From Paludibacteraceae bacterium (GTDB lineage Bacteria > Bacteroidota > Bacteroidia > Bacteroidales > Paludibacteraceae): 64,000 nt of DNA. The stretch covers positions 1 to 64,000 of the forward strand of contig JAILLP010000004.1 in NCBI GenBank assembly GCA_024693065.1. The letters are read 5' to 3'. The first letter of the stretch is position 1, and every line of letters starts with the position of its first letter. This document shows, piece by piece, positions 18,551-26,790 of the stretch. Below the pieces are notes generated by a model. That model was not told the origin of the DNA and did no database searches. It saw only the letters and a list, made by a program, of their open reading frames with translations. Position numbers and translations under genes: made by a program.

Positions 18551-19570
18551 ATGAAAGAGAGAATAAAAGAACTTTTGGATGAGATAAGGGAGTTGCATGC
18601 TTCCAGCAAGGAGGATTTGGAGACTCTTCGTATCAAATATTTGAGCAAGAAAGGGGAGATATCGTCGTTGTTTAACGATTTCAGGAACATCTCCAACGAG
18701 CAGAAGAAAGAGATGGGACAGTTGCTCAATGACCTGAAGAATTCGGCGCAGGATAAGATTAATGAGTTGAAGAATGCGTTGGATAATAGTTCTGTGAAAG
18801 ATGAGAGTTTGGATTTGACAAGGACTCCAGACCCGGTCGGATTGGGTACGCGCCATCCGCTCTCTCTCGTCAGGAATGAAATTTCGGATATCTTTTCCCG
18901 CTTGGGCTTTGTCGTGGCGGAAGGTCCTGAGATTGAGGACGATTGGCATGTGTTCTCCGCTTTGAATTTCCCGCCGGAGCATCCGGCAAGGGATATGCAG
19001 GATACATTCTTCATCACCCGTGATCCGGACGTTCTGTTGCGTACGCACACCTCTTCGGTGCAGTCCCGCATCATGACGACTCAAAAACCACCGATTCGTG
19101 TTTTGTGCCCAGGACGTGTTTACAGGAACGAGGCCATCTCTTACCGTGCCCACTGCTTTTTCCACCAGGTAGAGGGTCTATACATAGACAAGAATGTGTC
19201 GTTCGCCGACTTGAAGCAGGCTTTGCTTTATTTCGCGAAGGAGATGTTCGGCGAGGGTACGAAGATTCGTTTGCGCCCTTCTTACTTCCCATTCACGGAG
19301 CCATCCGCCGAGATGGATATCTCTTGTAATCTGTGCGGAGGAAAGGGTTGCGCCTTCTGTAAGGGGACCGGATGGGTCGAGATCCTTGGCTGCGGTATGG
19401 TGGATCCTAATGTGCTGGAGAATTGTGGTATCGATAGTAAAGTTTATACGGGTTATGCGTTCGGTATGGGTATCGAGCGTATCACTAATTTGAAATATCA
19501 GGTGAAGGATCTTCGTATGTTCTCGGAGAATGACGTAAGGTTCCTAAATCAATTTAAATCGGCTTATTAA
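18551..19570 (+). CDS. pheS: Phenylalanine--tRNA ligase alpha subunit
   Basis: 339 residues, the normal length for the bacterial alpha subunit. An N-terminal coiled coil (1-90) binds tRNA; the class II catalytic core begins near residue 95. Visible are GTRHPLSLVRNEISDIF, the motif 2 region RVYRNEAISYRAHCFFHQVEG, PSYFPFTEPSAEMDI and the motif 3 region GYAFGMGIERIT. A zinc-ribbon-like CNLCGGKGCAFCKGTG insertion is present. The beta subunit gene (pheT) is not next to it, which is normal for Bacteroidota. Confidence 0.97.
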   Translation: MKERIKELLDEIRELHASSKEDLETLRIKYLSKKGEISSLFNDFRNISNEQKKEMGQLLNDLKNSAQDKINELKNALDNSSVKDESLDLTRTPDPVGLGTRHPLSLVRNEISDIFSRLGFVVAEGPEIEDDWHVFSALNFPPEHPARDMQDTFFITRDPDVLLRTHTSSVQSRIMTTQKPPIRVLCPGRVYRNEAISYRAHCFFHQVEGLYIDKNVSFADLKQALLYFAKEMFGEGTKIRLRPSYFPFTEPSAEMDISCNLCGGKGCAFCKGTGWVEILGCGMVDPNVLENCGIDSKVYTGYAFGMGIERITNLKYQVKDLRMFSENDVRFLNQFKSAY

Positions 19571-19587
19571 CATTTAAATCTAAGATC

Positions 19588-19986
19588 ATGGGAATTGGAG
19601 GAAAGGAAGTAATGACGACAGGTACCGAACACAACACTTTGGCGTATGGAACGAAGGTTGTGGGAGATATTCAGGCGGAAAATGATTTCAGACTGGACGG
19701 TTCTGTAGAGGGAACGATAGTTTGCAAGGGAAAGATAATTGTTGGCACGAAGGGTGTTATGTCTGGAACGATGACTTGCGCCAATGCGGATATTATGGGA
19801 TCTGTGAAGGGTAAGATGATCATCTCTGATACGCTTTCGCTGAAATCTACAGCTCGTGTGGAGGGTGAAATCACGACGAAGACTCTTTCTATTGAGCCTA
19901 ATGCTATCTTCACGGGTACGTGTGACATGACGAATGGGTCTAAGCCATCCGTGCCGAATAATGCTAATAATCAGGTGCAAAAGTGA
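19588..19986 (+). CDS. Bactofilin (polymer-forming cytoskeletal protein)
   Basis: 132 residues. The central ~90 residues show the short beta-helix repeat pattern of bactofilins (DIQAENDFRLDGSVEGTI, VMSGTMTCANADIMGSVKGKM, ARVEGEITTKTLSI) between disordered termini. Bactofilins self-assemble into filaments near the membrane and shape the cell or anchor wall enzymes. It lies 17 bases after pheS and is probably co-transcribed. No M23 peptidase partner is adjacent. Confidence 0.88.
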   Translation: MGIGGKEVMTTGTEHNTLAYGTKVVGDIQAENDFRLDGSVEGTIVCKGKIIVGTKGVMSGTMTCANADIMGSVKGKMIISDTLSLKSTARVEGEITTKTLSIEPNAIFTGTCDMTNGSKPSVPNNANNQVQK

Positions 19987-20240
19987 TTCCGTAGCGCATG
20001 ATTTTTGCGCCGGACTGAAGGTCACTTTTTACCGTTTTGTGAGGAATAGTCTGCCCACTTTTTACATGGATTGGAAACAGGTCTGTGTGGGGTGGTAGTG
20101 GGTTTTGTGTGGATGACTGTTCCGAAACTGCCTGATTTCATGGGACAATCGGTGACGTTACGTCGACAGGTTTGCTCGTGCGGACGTGGTTGCTTCGGAT
20201 TGCCTAAAATGACTAAAAGGAACGTGATCTAATATTCATA
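19987..20240 (+). other. Transcribed-looking spacer after bactofilin, possible small RNA or microprotein
   Basis: The 261 bases between the bactofilin stop and a strong terminator hold no recognised gene. CACTTTTTAC occurs twice (20022-20031 and 20054-20063). An ATG at 20113 opens a 39-codon frame ending in TAA at 20230-20232, with a Cys-rich CSCGRGC motif, 15 bases before the terminator stem. No homology was recognised; chance is possible. The stretch from the terminator to 20396 shows nothing further. Confidence 0.25.
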
Positions 20241-20247
20241 AACGATT

Positions 20248-20285
20248 GGGAGTTCATTTGAAAACAATGGACTCTCTTTTTTTGT
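20248..20285 (+). terminator. Terminator of the pheS-bactofilin transcript
   Basis: An 11-bp stem with two wobble pairs (20248-20258 with 20266-20276) followed by a run of eight or more T. Confidence 0.75.
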
Positions 20286-20396
20286 GATTTTATGGTAGTC
20301 TATTCTGTTGGGTGTGCACACATACTATTGCGGAATGTCTCGTGAAATCGCTTTCCCCCTTTGTGAAGGTTTGACTCCTGGAACCGAATTGACTGG

Positions 20397-20427
20397 CAAA
20401 AAAAAAGACGCAACCAGGGTGCGCCTC
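20397..20427 (-). terminator. Terminator of the PUR-family gene
   Basis: An imperfect stem with a one-base bulge (CGCAACC with GGTGCG, 20409-20424) read on the minus strand is followed by an eight-T run. Confidence 0.5.
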
Positions 20428-20453
20428 TTATTCCTTCATAGCGAGCAAGCGAA

Positions 20454-20789
20454 TCAACCGAAATCAATCTCGAAACGGCTCGGAACAGGGTTGTTCCTCT
20501 CGTCCCCTTGCTCGGAACTCTTCCCAATGTAATCCATCACGTCGTTCAAACCTGTCATGAACTTCTCAAAGTCTTCCCGATACAAAAAGATTTTGTGTTT
20601 TTCAAATGATACCTGGGCTTCCTCCCCTGAAACTTTTTTCTTGCTTTCCGTGATGGCGAGGAATAACTCGTCTTTACGGTTGCGCTTCACGTCAAGGTAG
20701 TATATTCTTTTGCCTGCCTTGATCGCTTTCGAATAAACAATCTCCTGATCCCGCTTATCCGTATCAAACCTCAATTTCTCATCTTCCAT
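20454..20789 (-). CDS. PUR family DNA/RNA-binding protein (DUF3276)
   Basis: 111 residues, typical of the small Bacteroidota PUR-alpha-like proteins. The sequence YSKAIKAGKRIYYLDVKRN followed by LFLAITESKK and KHKIFLYREDFEKFMTGL fits the PUR beta-beta-beta-beta-alpha repeat. It probably binds single-stranded DNA or RNA as a dimer; its targets are unknown. The ATG at 20789 is preceded by AGGAGG at good spacing on the minus strand, an unusually strong ribosome site for this phylum, and is preferred over the TTG at 20795. Confidence 0.85.
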   Translation of the reverse strand: MEDEKLRFDTDKRDQEIVYSKAIKAGKRIYYLDVKRNRKDELFLAITESKKKVSGEEAQVSFEKHKIFLYREDFEKFMTGLNDVMDYIGKSSEQGDERNNPVPSRFEIDFG

Positions 20790-20837
20790 ATACAATCCTC
20801 CTATTTTTAATTATCTTTCCTTGAAAACGAAATCTTC

Positions 20838-20868
20838 CAAATGTATGCATAAATTCTCATTTTTACAA
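20838..20868 (-). promoter_or_regulatory. Promoter of the PUR-family gene
   Basis: Minus-strand TACATTTG (20838-20845) fits the -7 consensus, with TTG at 20866-20868 as a -33 element 20 bases away. Confidence 0.5.
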
Positions 20869-21030
20869 TTTTTTCTTTTGTTTTTTTTGAAATGTGGTAT
20901 ATTTTTCTATAAAAAGGGAGATGTGATAAGCACATGTGCCACATATTCCAACGGAAAATTTTGTGGATTGCCCTGTGATTTTTTTTAGAAAATTTCACAA
21001 AAAATATTTCGTGGTATTTTAGGAATGCTA

Positions 21031-21038
21031 TATATTTG
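21031..21038 (+). promoter_or_regulatory. -7 box of the ferredoxin gene
   Basis: TATATTTG fits TAnnTTTG exactly, 48 bases before the ATG at 21086. Confidence 0.55.
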
Positions 21039-21085
21039 CATTGTGTGGAAGCACAAAATTTTATTAACTAAAAAAGAAAAATACT

Positions 21086-21256
21086 ATGGCTTACGTAATT
21101 GGTGAAGATTGTGTTGCATGTGGTACTTGCATTAGCGAATGTCCTGTTGGAGCTATCTCTGAGGGCGACATCTATTCAATAAACGCTGATGCTTGCACCG
21201 AGTGTGGAACTTGTGCGGACGCTTGTCCTGCAGGTGCTATCTCTAAGGGAGAGTAA
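21086..21256 (+). CDS. 2[4Fe-4S] ferredoxin
   Basis: A 56-residue protein starting MAYVIGEDCVACGTCISECP. Two CxxCxxCxxxCP cluster-binding motifs (Cys 9, 12, 15, 19 and the second set beginning CTECGTCADACP) give a clostridial-type ferredoxin carrying two [4Fe-4S] clusters. It transfers low-potential electrons in the cytoplasm, and the large pyruvate:ferredoxin oxidoreductase at 43806 is a natural electron donor. It has its own promoter and terminator. Confidence 0.96.
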   Translation: MAYVIGEDCVACGTCISECPVGAISEGDIYSINADACTECGTCADACPAGAISKGE

Positions 21257-21281
21257 TCAGTCTCAACAACAAACAGGAAAG

Positions 21282-21308
21282 GGCGTCCCATTCGGACGCC
21301 TTTTTTTG
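21282..21308 (+). terminator. Terminator after ferredoxin
   Basis: GGCGTCC (21282-21288) pairs with GGACGCC (21294-21300) around a 5-base loop, followed by seven T. Confidence 0.9.
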
Positions 21309-21356
21309 TGCCCGTATTTCGCATCCGCCTGTTTCTCAGTTTGCCTATGCCTGATT

Positions 21357-22661
21357 TTATGCCTGCTCGGATTTGTCCGGAAGCGTCGATTCGTATTTTT
21401 TCGCGATGGAGTAGAACCAGAAGACCTGTGCGGAGAAGATGAGGAAGGTGACTCCGCAGAATCCTAGGATGGCGGCGTGTATGTCGTGGGTCATGATGCC
21501 GTAGATGAGGCTGGCCGCCCTGACGATCAGCAACGTGAACTCGACGTACAACGTCTCTTTCTGTTTCATGAAGATATCTGTGATGAAGCAGGTCGGTCCT
21601 GCCAGCAACGAGGCGAAAAGCCATGGAAGCATCATCCGTATGTAGTCCGCCGTGGTGTCCCATGCCTCGCCCAAAAGTAACTTCGTCAGGAAAGGAAGGA
21701 AGATGAATAGGAGGATGCCTATGGGTGGAACAACCAGGCATACCCTGCGGTAGAAGTTGCGGAACGTCCCGATGATGGATTGCTTGTTGTTCACCTTCTC
21801 GGATACTTGCTGGAAGAGCACTTGGTATATCGACCCGTTGATGAGACTGATGGGAGTGAAGGCTAGGGTGAGCGCCATGCCGAAGAAACCAGTCTCTTCC
21901 AGTCCGAAGAAAGGTGTGAGCAGGAAGAAGGGCAGGTTGGCGCTGACGTAGTTGAATAGGGTTCGTGGCAAAGCGAACTTGGGAAAGTTCTGGTAAGTCA
22001 CCGCCGTTCGCTTGTCTGGTTTAGGCAGCAACGAGGCCAGTCTGCATTTGTATTTCCTCATCGAGCGTGTCAGGTTGAGGAGGAAGGCGAGTATGGCGGA
22101 GACGACGGTCGCGACGATGAGTCCGCCCTTGATGAACCCGATGATTCCTAGTCCCCATTTGAGCCCCGCATTGAGGAGGCTCTTGCTGATCTGGTAGGTG
22201 CTGGCGAGCGTGTAGTTCTTATTCCTCGTGTGCCAATAATTGAGCAACGACCATCCGCCCGAGAAGAGCACCAGCAGGGGAAGCGTCCAGTACCATCGTG
22301 CGAGTTCTGGAGCGTTGAATTGTTGGGCGATGGGTTGTGCGAAGGGAATGGAAAGAGCGCACAGGGCGAATGTGCCGATGAGTACGGTCGTGCCCACGTG
22401 GAGGCATTTCTTCGCCTGGGCATCCTCCTTGGGCAGGAGGATGGCGTATTGGTATTCCGCCGTCGAGAGGATGATGAGCACGCCGGCGATGCTTTGGAAG
22501 AGGTTCAGCAGTCCGAAGTCCTCCGGGGCGTAGATCCTGGTCAGGACAGGGTATATGAGTATGCCGATGGCTTGGGCGATGACCCCAGCGGAAAGCAGTT
22601 TGGCGGAGTTCCGCACGAATTCGGATTCTTTAATCTCTTTATATCTGCTTGTGAAAGACAC
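21357..22661 (-). CDS. Polysaccharide (O-antigen/lipid-linked sugar) flippase
   Basis: 434 residues with about 12 hydrophobic segments and the N-terminal pattern VRNSAKLLSAGVIAQAIGILIYPVLTRIY typical of the Wzx/RfbX polysaccharide transporter family (MATE-like fold). It would move undecaprenyl-linked saccharide units across the inner membrane. The start is GTG at 22661. No glycosyltransferases are next to it, so it is an isolated surface-polysaccharide gene. Minus-strand TAACTTTG (22687-22694) is its likely -7 box. Confidence 0.88.
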   Translation of the reverse strand: MSFTSRYKEIKESEFVRNSAKLLSAGVIAQAIGILIYPVLTRIYAPEDFGLLNLFQSIAGVLIILSTAEYQYAILLPKEDAQAKKCLHVGTTVLIGTFALCALSIPFAQPIAQQFNAPELARWYWTLPLLVLFSGGWSLLNYWHTRNKNYTLASTYQISKSLLNAGLKWGLGIIGFIKGGLIVATVVSAILAFLLNLTRSMRKYKCRLASLLPKPDKRTAVTYQNFPKFALPRTLFNYVSANLPFFLLTPFFGLEETGFFGMALTLAFTPISLINGSIYQVLFQQVSEKVNNKQSIIGTFRNFYRRVCLVVPPIGILLFIFLPFLTKLLLGEAWDTTADYIRMMLPWLFASLLAGPTCFITDIFMKQKETLYVEFTLLIVRAASLIYGIMTHDIHAAILGFCGVTFLIFSAQVFWFYSIAKKYESTLPDKSEQA

Positions 22662-22686
22662 TTTTCTCCTCTTTTTTGTTCTAGGG

Positions 22687-22694
22687 CAAAGTTA
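22687..22694 (-). promoter_or_regulatory. -7 box of the flippase gene
   Basis: Minus-strand TAACTTTG fits TAnnTTTG; no clear -33 box. Confidence 0.45.
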
Positions 22695-22873
22695 TAAAAA
22701 GATTTGTTCGCCAAGAAGAAATAGCATTTTATATTGGACGACGACGGTATAACGTGAGAAAAATAATTGTAACTTTACGATGTTTTAGGTTTTTTGCTTA
22801 AACAATTGATTTATAGTGTAATAAATAATCAGAGAGATACGTCCCTCGAAATGTTAAGTGATTATATAGAGCC

Positions 22874-24184
22874 ATGAGTAAAAAAGTTGTGCCTATCACC
22901 CTTCTGACGGGTTATTTGGGAAGCGGAAAGACGACGTTGGTGAACCATATTCTGACGAATGAGAAAGGATTGAAGATCGCAGTCATCGTGAATGATATCG
23001 GAGAGGTGAACGTGGATGCCTCCCTGATTCAGCAGGGTGGTGTGGTTACCGAAAGGGACGAAAGCCTGGTCGCCTTGAGCAATGGTTGCATCTGTTGCAC
23101 GCTGAAGGCCGATTTGATGAAGCAAATCACGGATATCACGGATACGAATCGGTTTGACTACATCGTGATTGAGGCGAGCGGAATATGTGAGCCGTTGCCG
23201 ATCGCCCAGACCATCGTGACGATGTCTTCCATGGCTAAACGGTATGGTATGCCGGAGGTGTGCCGCTTGGATTGTGTGGTCACTGTGGTGGATGCCCTCC
23301 GCCTCTATGATGAGTTCGCCAGCGGCAAGGATTTGATGCGCAATAATCTGGACGAGGACGATATTGAGAACCTCCTGATTCAGCAGATCGAGTTCTGCGA
23401 TGTGATCCTCCTCAACAAGGTGGATGAGGTGGGCAAGGAGGCGTTGGACCAGGTGCGTGCTGTGGTCCGCACTTTGCAGCCTCGCGCGGAGATCATCGAG
23501 ACCAATTACGCTAAAATAGATTTGGATCGTATCATTAACTCTAATCGTTTTGACTTCCAGTCCGTTAGCATGTCCGCAGGTTGGATCCAAGCATTGGAGA
23601 GCGACGAACAGCAGGTAGAGGAGAAGAAGCGCAAGGAACAGGGTGAGCATGAACATGAGCATCACCATCATGACGAGGAGGATGAGCACGAGCATCACCA
23701 CCACCATGACCATGACGACGACGATGATGACGACGACGAGCACGAGCACCATCATCATGAGCACGAGGAGGAACATGGACATCACCACCACCATCATCAC
23801 CACCATGACGAGGGAGAGGCGGAGGAATACGGTATCTCCACGTTCGTCTACTACAGGCGTAAGGGCTTCTCGTTGAGCAAGTTCGACCGTTTCATCGATC
23901 AGCGTTGGCCGAAGAGCGTGATCCGTTGCAAGGGTATCCTTTACTTCGTGGAGAATCCGGACATGTCTTATCTCTTCGAGCAGGCGGGTCGACAGAAGAG
24001 CGTGCAGGAGACCGGACAGTGGATCTGCACGGCTCCGAAGGCTGAGCAGGAACGTCTGTTGGCGGAGAGCGAGGAGTTGCGCAAGGACTGGGACGACTTT
24101 TACGGTGACCGTCTGGTGAAGCTCGTCTTCATCGGCAAGGACATGGACAAGGCGGCCATCTGTGAGGCTTTGGATGCGCTATAG
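22874..24184 (+). CDS. CobW/COG0523 family GTPase with His/Asp-rich metal-binding loop
   Basis: 436 residues. G3E GTPase domain: Walker A GYLGSGKTTL at about residues 13-22, the metal-binding GCICC motif (Cys 72, 74, 75), and switch and NKVD motifs. The CobW C-terminal domain follows from about residue 320 (YGISTFVYYRRKGFS). Between them, residues ~257-315 are almost only His, Asp and Glu. This family delivers zinc, cobalt or nickel to client enzymes, and the His-rich loop suggests metal storage or sensing. TAACTTTA (22770-22777) is a near-consensus -7 box. No zinc-regulated neighbour or Zur site was recognised, so the metal is unknown. Confidence 0.9.
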   Translation: MSKKVVPITLLTGYLGSGKTTLVNHILTNEKGLKIAVIVNDIGEVNVDASLIQQGGVVTERDESLVALSNGCICCTLKADLMKQITDITDTNRFDYIVIEASGICEPLPIAQTIVTMSSMAKRYGMPEVCRLDCVVTVVDALRLYDEFASGKDLMRNNLDEDDIENLLIQQIEFCDVILLNKVDEVGKEALDQVRAVVRTLQPRAEIIETNYAKIDLDRIINSNRFDFQSVSMSAGWIQALESDEQQVEEKKRKEQGEHEHEHHHHDEEDEHEHHHHHDHDDDDDDDDEHEHHHHEHEEEHGHHHHHHHHHDEGEAEEYGISTFVYYRRKGFSLSKFDRFIDQRWPKSVIRCKGILYFVENPDMSYLFEQAGRQKSVQETGQWICTAPKAEQERLLAESEELRKDWDDFYGDRLVKLVFIGKDMDKAAICEALDAL

Positions 24185-24322
24185 GGTTCGAGTCATGTCT
24201 CGGTAAGGAAACCACGGAACAAGAAATTTTAGTTTTAGGATAATTATTTCCCGAATTAATATTACATTTGCCATCGGGTTGCCGAAAACGATAGAGTAGG
24301 CTGAAACTTAATGAATTTTGAA

Positions 24323-24526
24323 ATGAGAAATTTGTTGCTGATATTGGGCTTAGCCGGATTGCTTTCGGTGATTTATTCGTGCACGAAGAAGGATTGTGAT
24401 TGCACATTCTACAACGCTGATGGAGAGGAGGTCCCAAGTTATAGCGGGCTCAAGGAAGAAATGAATGTGAATGACTGTACGGATTTGAACACATCCGACA
24501 CTACAGGGTATTTCATCTGTAAGTAA
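24323..24526 (+). CDS. Small lipoprotein, unknown function
   Basis: 67 residues from the ATG at 24323 (an in-frame ATG at 24311 adds four). A hydrophobic signal (RNLLLILGLAGLLSVIYSC) ends at a lipobox Cys, so the mature ~47-residue peptide would be lipid-anchored. It contains DCDC and two more Cys that could form disulfides. No family recognised. A terminator follows directly, which supports it being a real gene. Confidence 0.6.
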   Translation: MRNLLLILGLAGLLSVIYSCTKKDCDCTFYNADGEEVPSYSGLKEEMNVNDCTDLNTSDTTGYFICK

Positions 24527-24544
24527 GATTACTCTTGTAAGATA

Positions 24545-24580
24545 AAAGGCCGTCTGTTTCGGGCGGCCTTTCTGTTTTTG
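24545..24580 (+). terminator. Terminator after the small lipoprotein gene
   Basis: A 10-bp stem with one wobble pair (24545-24554 with 24562-24571) followed by TCTGTTTTT. Confidence 0.8.
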
Positions 24581-24712
24581 GTGTGGTTTGTCTCTCTCTG
24601 GCGTTCGTATAGAATATTTCACTAGTTTTCGTGTTTTGTTAGAATGGTTTATGGCGTTTTGTTCTATTTCTTGCTTTTGTTTGGAATAGTTTTCTGTTGA
24701 ATTTTGTTTTTC

Positions 24713-24743
24713 TTGTGTGATTTATCTGTTGGATGTACTTTTG
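24713..24743 (+). promoter_or_regulatory. Promoter candidate for metY with a long leader
   Basis: TACTTTTG (24736-24743) fits TAnnTTTG, with TTG at 24713-24715, 20 bases away. The predicted untranslated leader is about 145 bases. No SAM riboswitch structure was recognised in it. The rest of 24581-24893 is T-rich and otherwise featureless. Confidence 0.4.
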
Positions 24744-24893
24744 CCTTGTGGAATGACGGATGACGGGGTGCCCTGTTGATTATTGCGTGCCTCCATGGTT
24801 ACTTCGTGTGGCCAATTGTAATTCGATCGGACTTTGTTTCGTCATTTTGCTATAGTGAAGTGAATTTATTAATGTTAATTATATTTTTCCGAA

Positions 24894-26177
24894 ATGAGTA
24901 AAAAAGGTTTAGGAACATTATGTGTCCAAGAGGGATGGAAACCCAAGAAAGGTGAGCCAAGAGTGCTTCCGATTTATCAGTCTACAACGTTTAAATACGA
25001 TACAAGTGAAGAGATGGGTGATCTTTTCGACTTGAAAGCCTCTGGCTATTTCTACACTCGCTTGCAGAATCCTACCAACGATGCGGTAGCCGCTAAGATC
25101 TGTGCGTTGGAGGGTGGTGTGGCAGCCATGTTGACCTCATCCGGTCAGGCAGCCAGCTTCTATTCCATCTTCAACCTTTGCGAGGCGGGTGACCACTTCG
25201 TATCCTCTTCTTGCATCTATGGCGGAACGTACAACCTGTTCGCTGTGACGATGAAGAAGTTGGGTATCGAGTGCACGTTCGTGGATCCGGATGCTTCTGA
25301 GGAGGAGATTTCCAAGGCTTTCCGTCCGAACACGAAGGCTTTGTTCGGTGAGACGATCGCCAACCCAGTGTTGACGGTGTTGGATATCGAGAAGTTCGCC
25401 CGCATCGCACATTCACACGGTGTGCCTTTGATCTTGGATAACACATTCCCTACACCAATCAACTGCCGTCCGTTCGAGTTCGGTTGCGATATCGTTACAC
25501 ACGCCACGACGAAGTACATGGACGGACATGCGACGAACGTGGGTGGATGTATCGTGGACAGCGGTAACTTCGATTGGGAGGCTCACAAGGATAAATTCCC
25601 TGGTTTGACGCAACCAGACGAGTCATACCATGGCTTGGCTTACAGCAAGGCGTTCGGTAAGGGTGCCTACATCACGAAGGCTACGGCTCAGTTGATGCGT
25701 GACCTCGGTTCCATCCAATCTCCACAAAACGCATTCTTGTTGAACCTCGGCTTGGAGACGCTTCACTTGCGTATGCCTAAGCACTGCGAGAACGCTCAGT
25801 TGGTGGCTGAATATTTGGAGAAACACCCTAAGGTGGCTTGGGTGAACTACCCTGGCTTGAAGTCCAGCCCTTACCATGCTTTGGCGCAGAAACAATTCAC
25901 CAACGGACAATCATGCGGTGTGGTTACCTTCGGTGTCAAGGGTGGTCGTGAGACTTCCATCAAGTTCATGGATTCCTTGCAGTTGGCTTGCATCGTGACG
26001 CACGTGGCGGACGCACGTACTTGTGTGCTTCACCCAGCTTCCCATACTCACCGTCAGTTGTCTGACGAGCAGTTGATCGCTGCAGGTGTACGTCCTGACT
26101 TGATCCGTTTCTCTGTAGGTATCGAGGAACCAGAGGATATCATCGCGGATTTGGAACAAGCATTGGCAAAGTGTTAA
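24894..26177 (+). CDS. metY: O-acetylhomoserine aminocarboxypropyltransferase (sulfhydrylase)
   Basis: 427 residues, the length of MetY rather than of shorter cystathionine synthases/lyases. It is a PLP enzyme that makes homocysteine from O-acetylhomoserine and sulfide. The N-terminal YQSTTFKYDTSEEMGDLF, the Tyr/Arg pair in YFYTRLQNPTNDA, the SSGQAAS loop and the PLP lysine K207 in THATTKYMDGH are all visible. It heads a close cluster with mntP (15-base gap) and a K+ channel (13-base gap), probably one transcript. Confidence 0.94.
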   Translation: MSKKGLGTLCVQEGWKPKKGEPRVLPIYQSTTFKYDTSEEMGDLFDLKASGYFYTRLQNPTNDAVAAKICALEGGVAAMLTSSGQAASFYSIFNLCEAGDHFVSSSCIYGGTYNLFAVTMKKLGIECTFVDPDASEEEISKAFRPNTKALFGETIANPVLTVLDIEKFARIAHSHGVPLILDNTFPTPINCRPFEFGCDIVTHATTKYMDGHATNVGGCIVDSGNFDWEAHKDKFPGLTQPDESYHGLAYSKAFGKGAYITKATAQLMRDLGSIQSPQNAFLLNLGLETLHLRMPKHCENAQLVAEYLEKHPKVAWVNYPGLKSSPYHALAQKQFTNGQSCGVVTFGVKGGRETSIKFMDSLQLACIVTHVADARTCVLHPASHTHRQLSDEQLIAAGVRPDLIRFSVGIEEPEDIIADLEQALAKC

Positions 26178-26192
26178 TCTAATCTGTTCCAC

Positions 26193-26777
26193 ATGGATGT
26201 TGGAACCATATTGTTGCTAGCCATCGCTCTAGCGATGGATTGTTTCGCAGTCTCTATAACAAATGGGGTCGCTCTCGGGCGATTCCATTTTGTTCCTATT
26301 ATGAAGATGTCTCTTCTGTTCGGCTTCTTCCAAGCGCTCATGCCTCTTGTCGGATGGCTTGCCGGTGTGGGTTTCAAGGAGCGTATCGAGGCTTATGACC
26401 ATTGGATAGCGTTGGGCGTGCTCGTTTTTCTGGGCGTGAAGATGATCCGGGAGAGTCTGACGGAAGGAGAGGAGGGTGAATCTCAGCCCGCTTTGCGCTG
26501 GAAAACCCTGATTTTACTGGCGATTGCCACCAGTATCGACGCTTTGGCGACAGGTCTTGTGTTTATTACAGAAACAATTCCTACCTTTGCGTTCGCATTG
26601 ATGATGATCGGGATCTTCAGCTTCGCGCTCTCCGTGGCGGGGAATCTCGTCGGATTGTACTTGGGGAGGCACCTTCCCGTGAACATGGAGTTGGTGGGCG
26701 GACTTGTCCTGATAGGCATCGGTGTGAAGATTTTCCTTGAGCATACAGCGCTCTTGACGGTTTGGTTCGGTTTTTAG
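26193..26777 (+). CDS. mntP: Manganese efflux pump MntP
   Basis: 194 residues with six membrane helices. The family hallmarks AIALAMDCFAVSITNG near the N-terminus and ATSIDALATGLVF in the middle each carry a conserved Asp in the membrane. It exports Mn2+ across the inner membrane. There is no room for its own riboswitch between metY and this gene, so it depends on the upstream promoter. Confidence 0.93.
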   Translation: MDVGTILLLAIALAMDCFAVSITNGVALGRFHFVPIMKMSLLFGFFQALMPLVGWLAGVGFKERIEAYDHWIALGVLVFLGVKMIRESLTEGEEGESQPALRWKTLILLAIATSIDALATGLVFITETIPTFAFALMMIGIFSFALSVAGNLVGLYLGRHLPVNMELVGGLVLIGIGVKIFLEHTALLTVWFGF

Positions 26778-26790
26778 TTTTTATAAAGAT

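Noticed and set aside
22862-23806. 314-residue minus-strand frame rich in Met and Val with an apparent membrane segment
   Set aside because: Mirror of the His/Asp-rich codons of the CobW gene; composition artefact.
24184-24210. GGTTCGAGTC string resembling a tRNA T-loop
   Set aside because: No acceptor, D or anticodon stems can be formed around it.
24744-24893. Long leader of metY as a SAM riboswitch
   Set aside because: No recognisable SAM-I, SAM-II or related conserved core; left as an unexplained leader.
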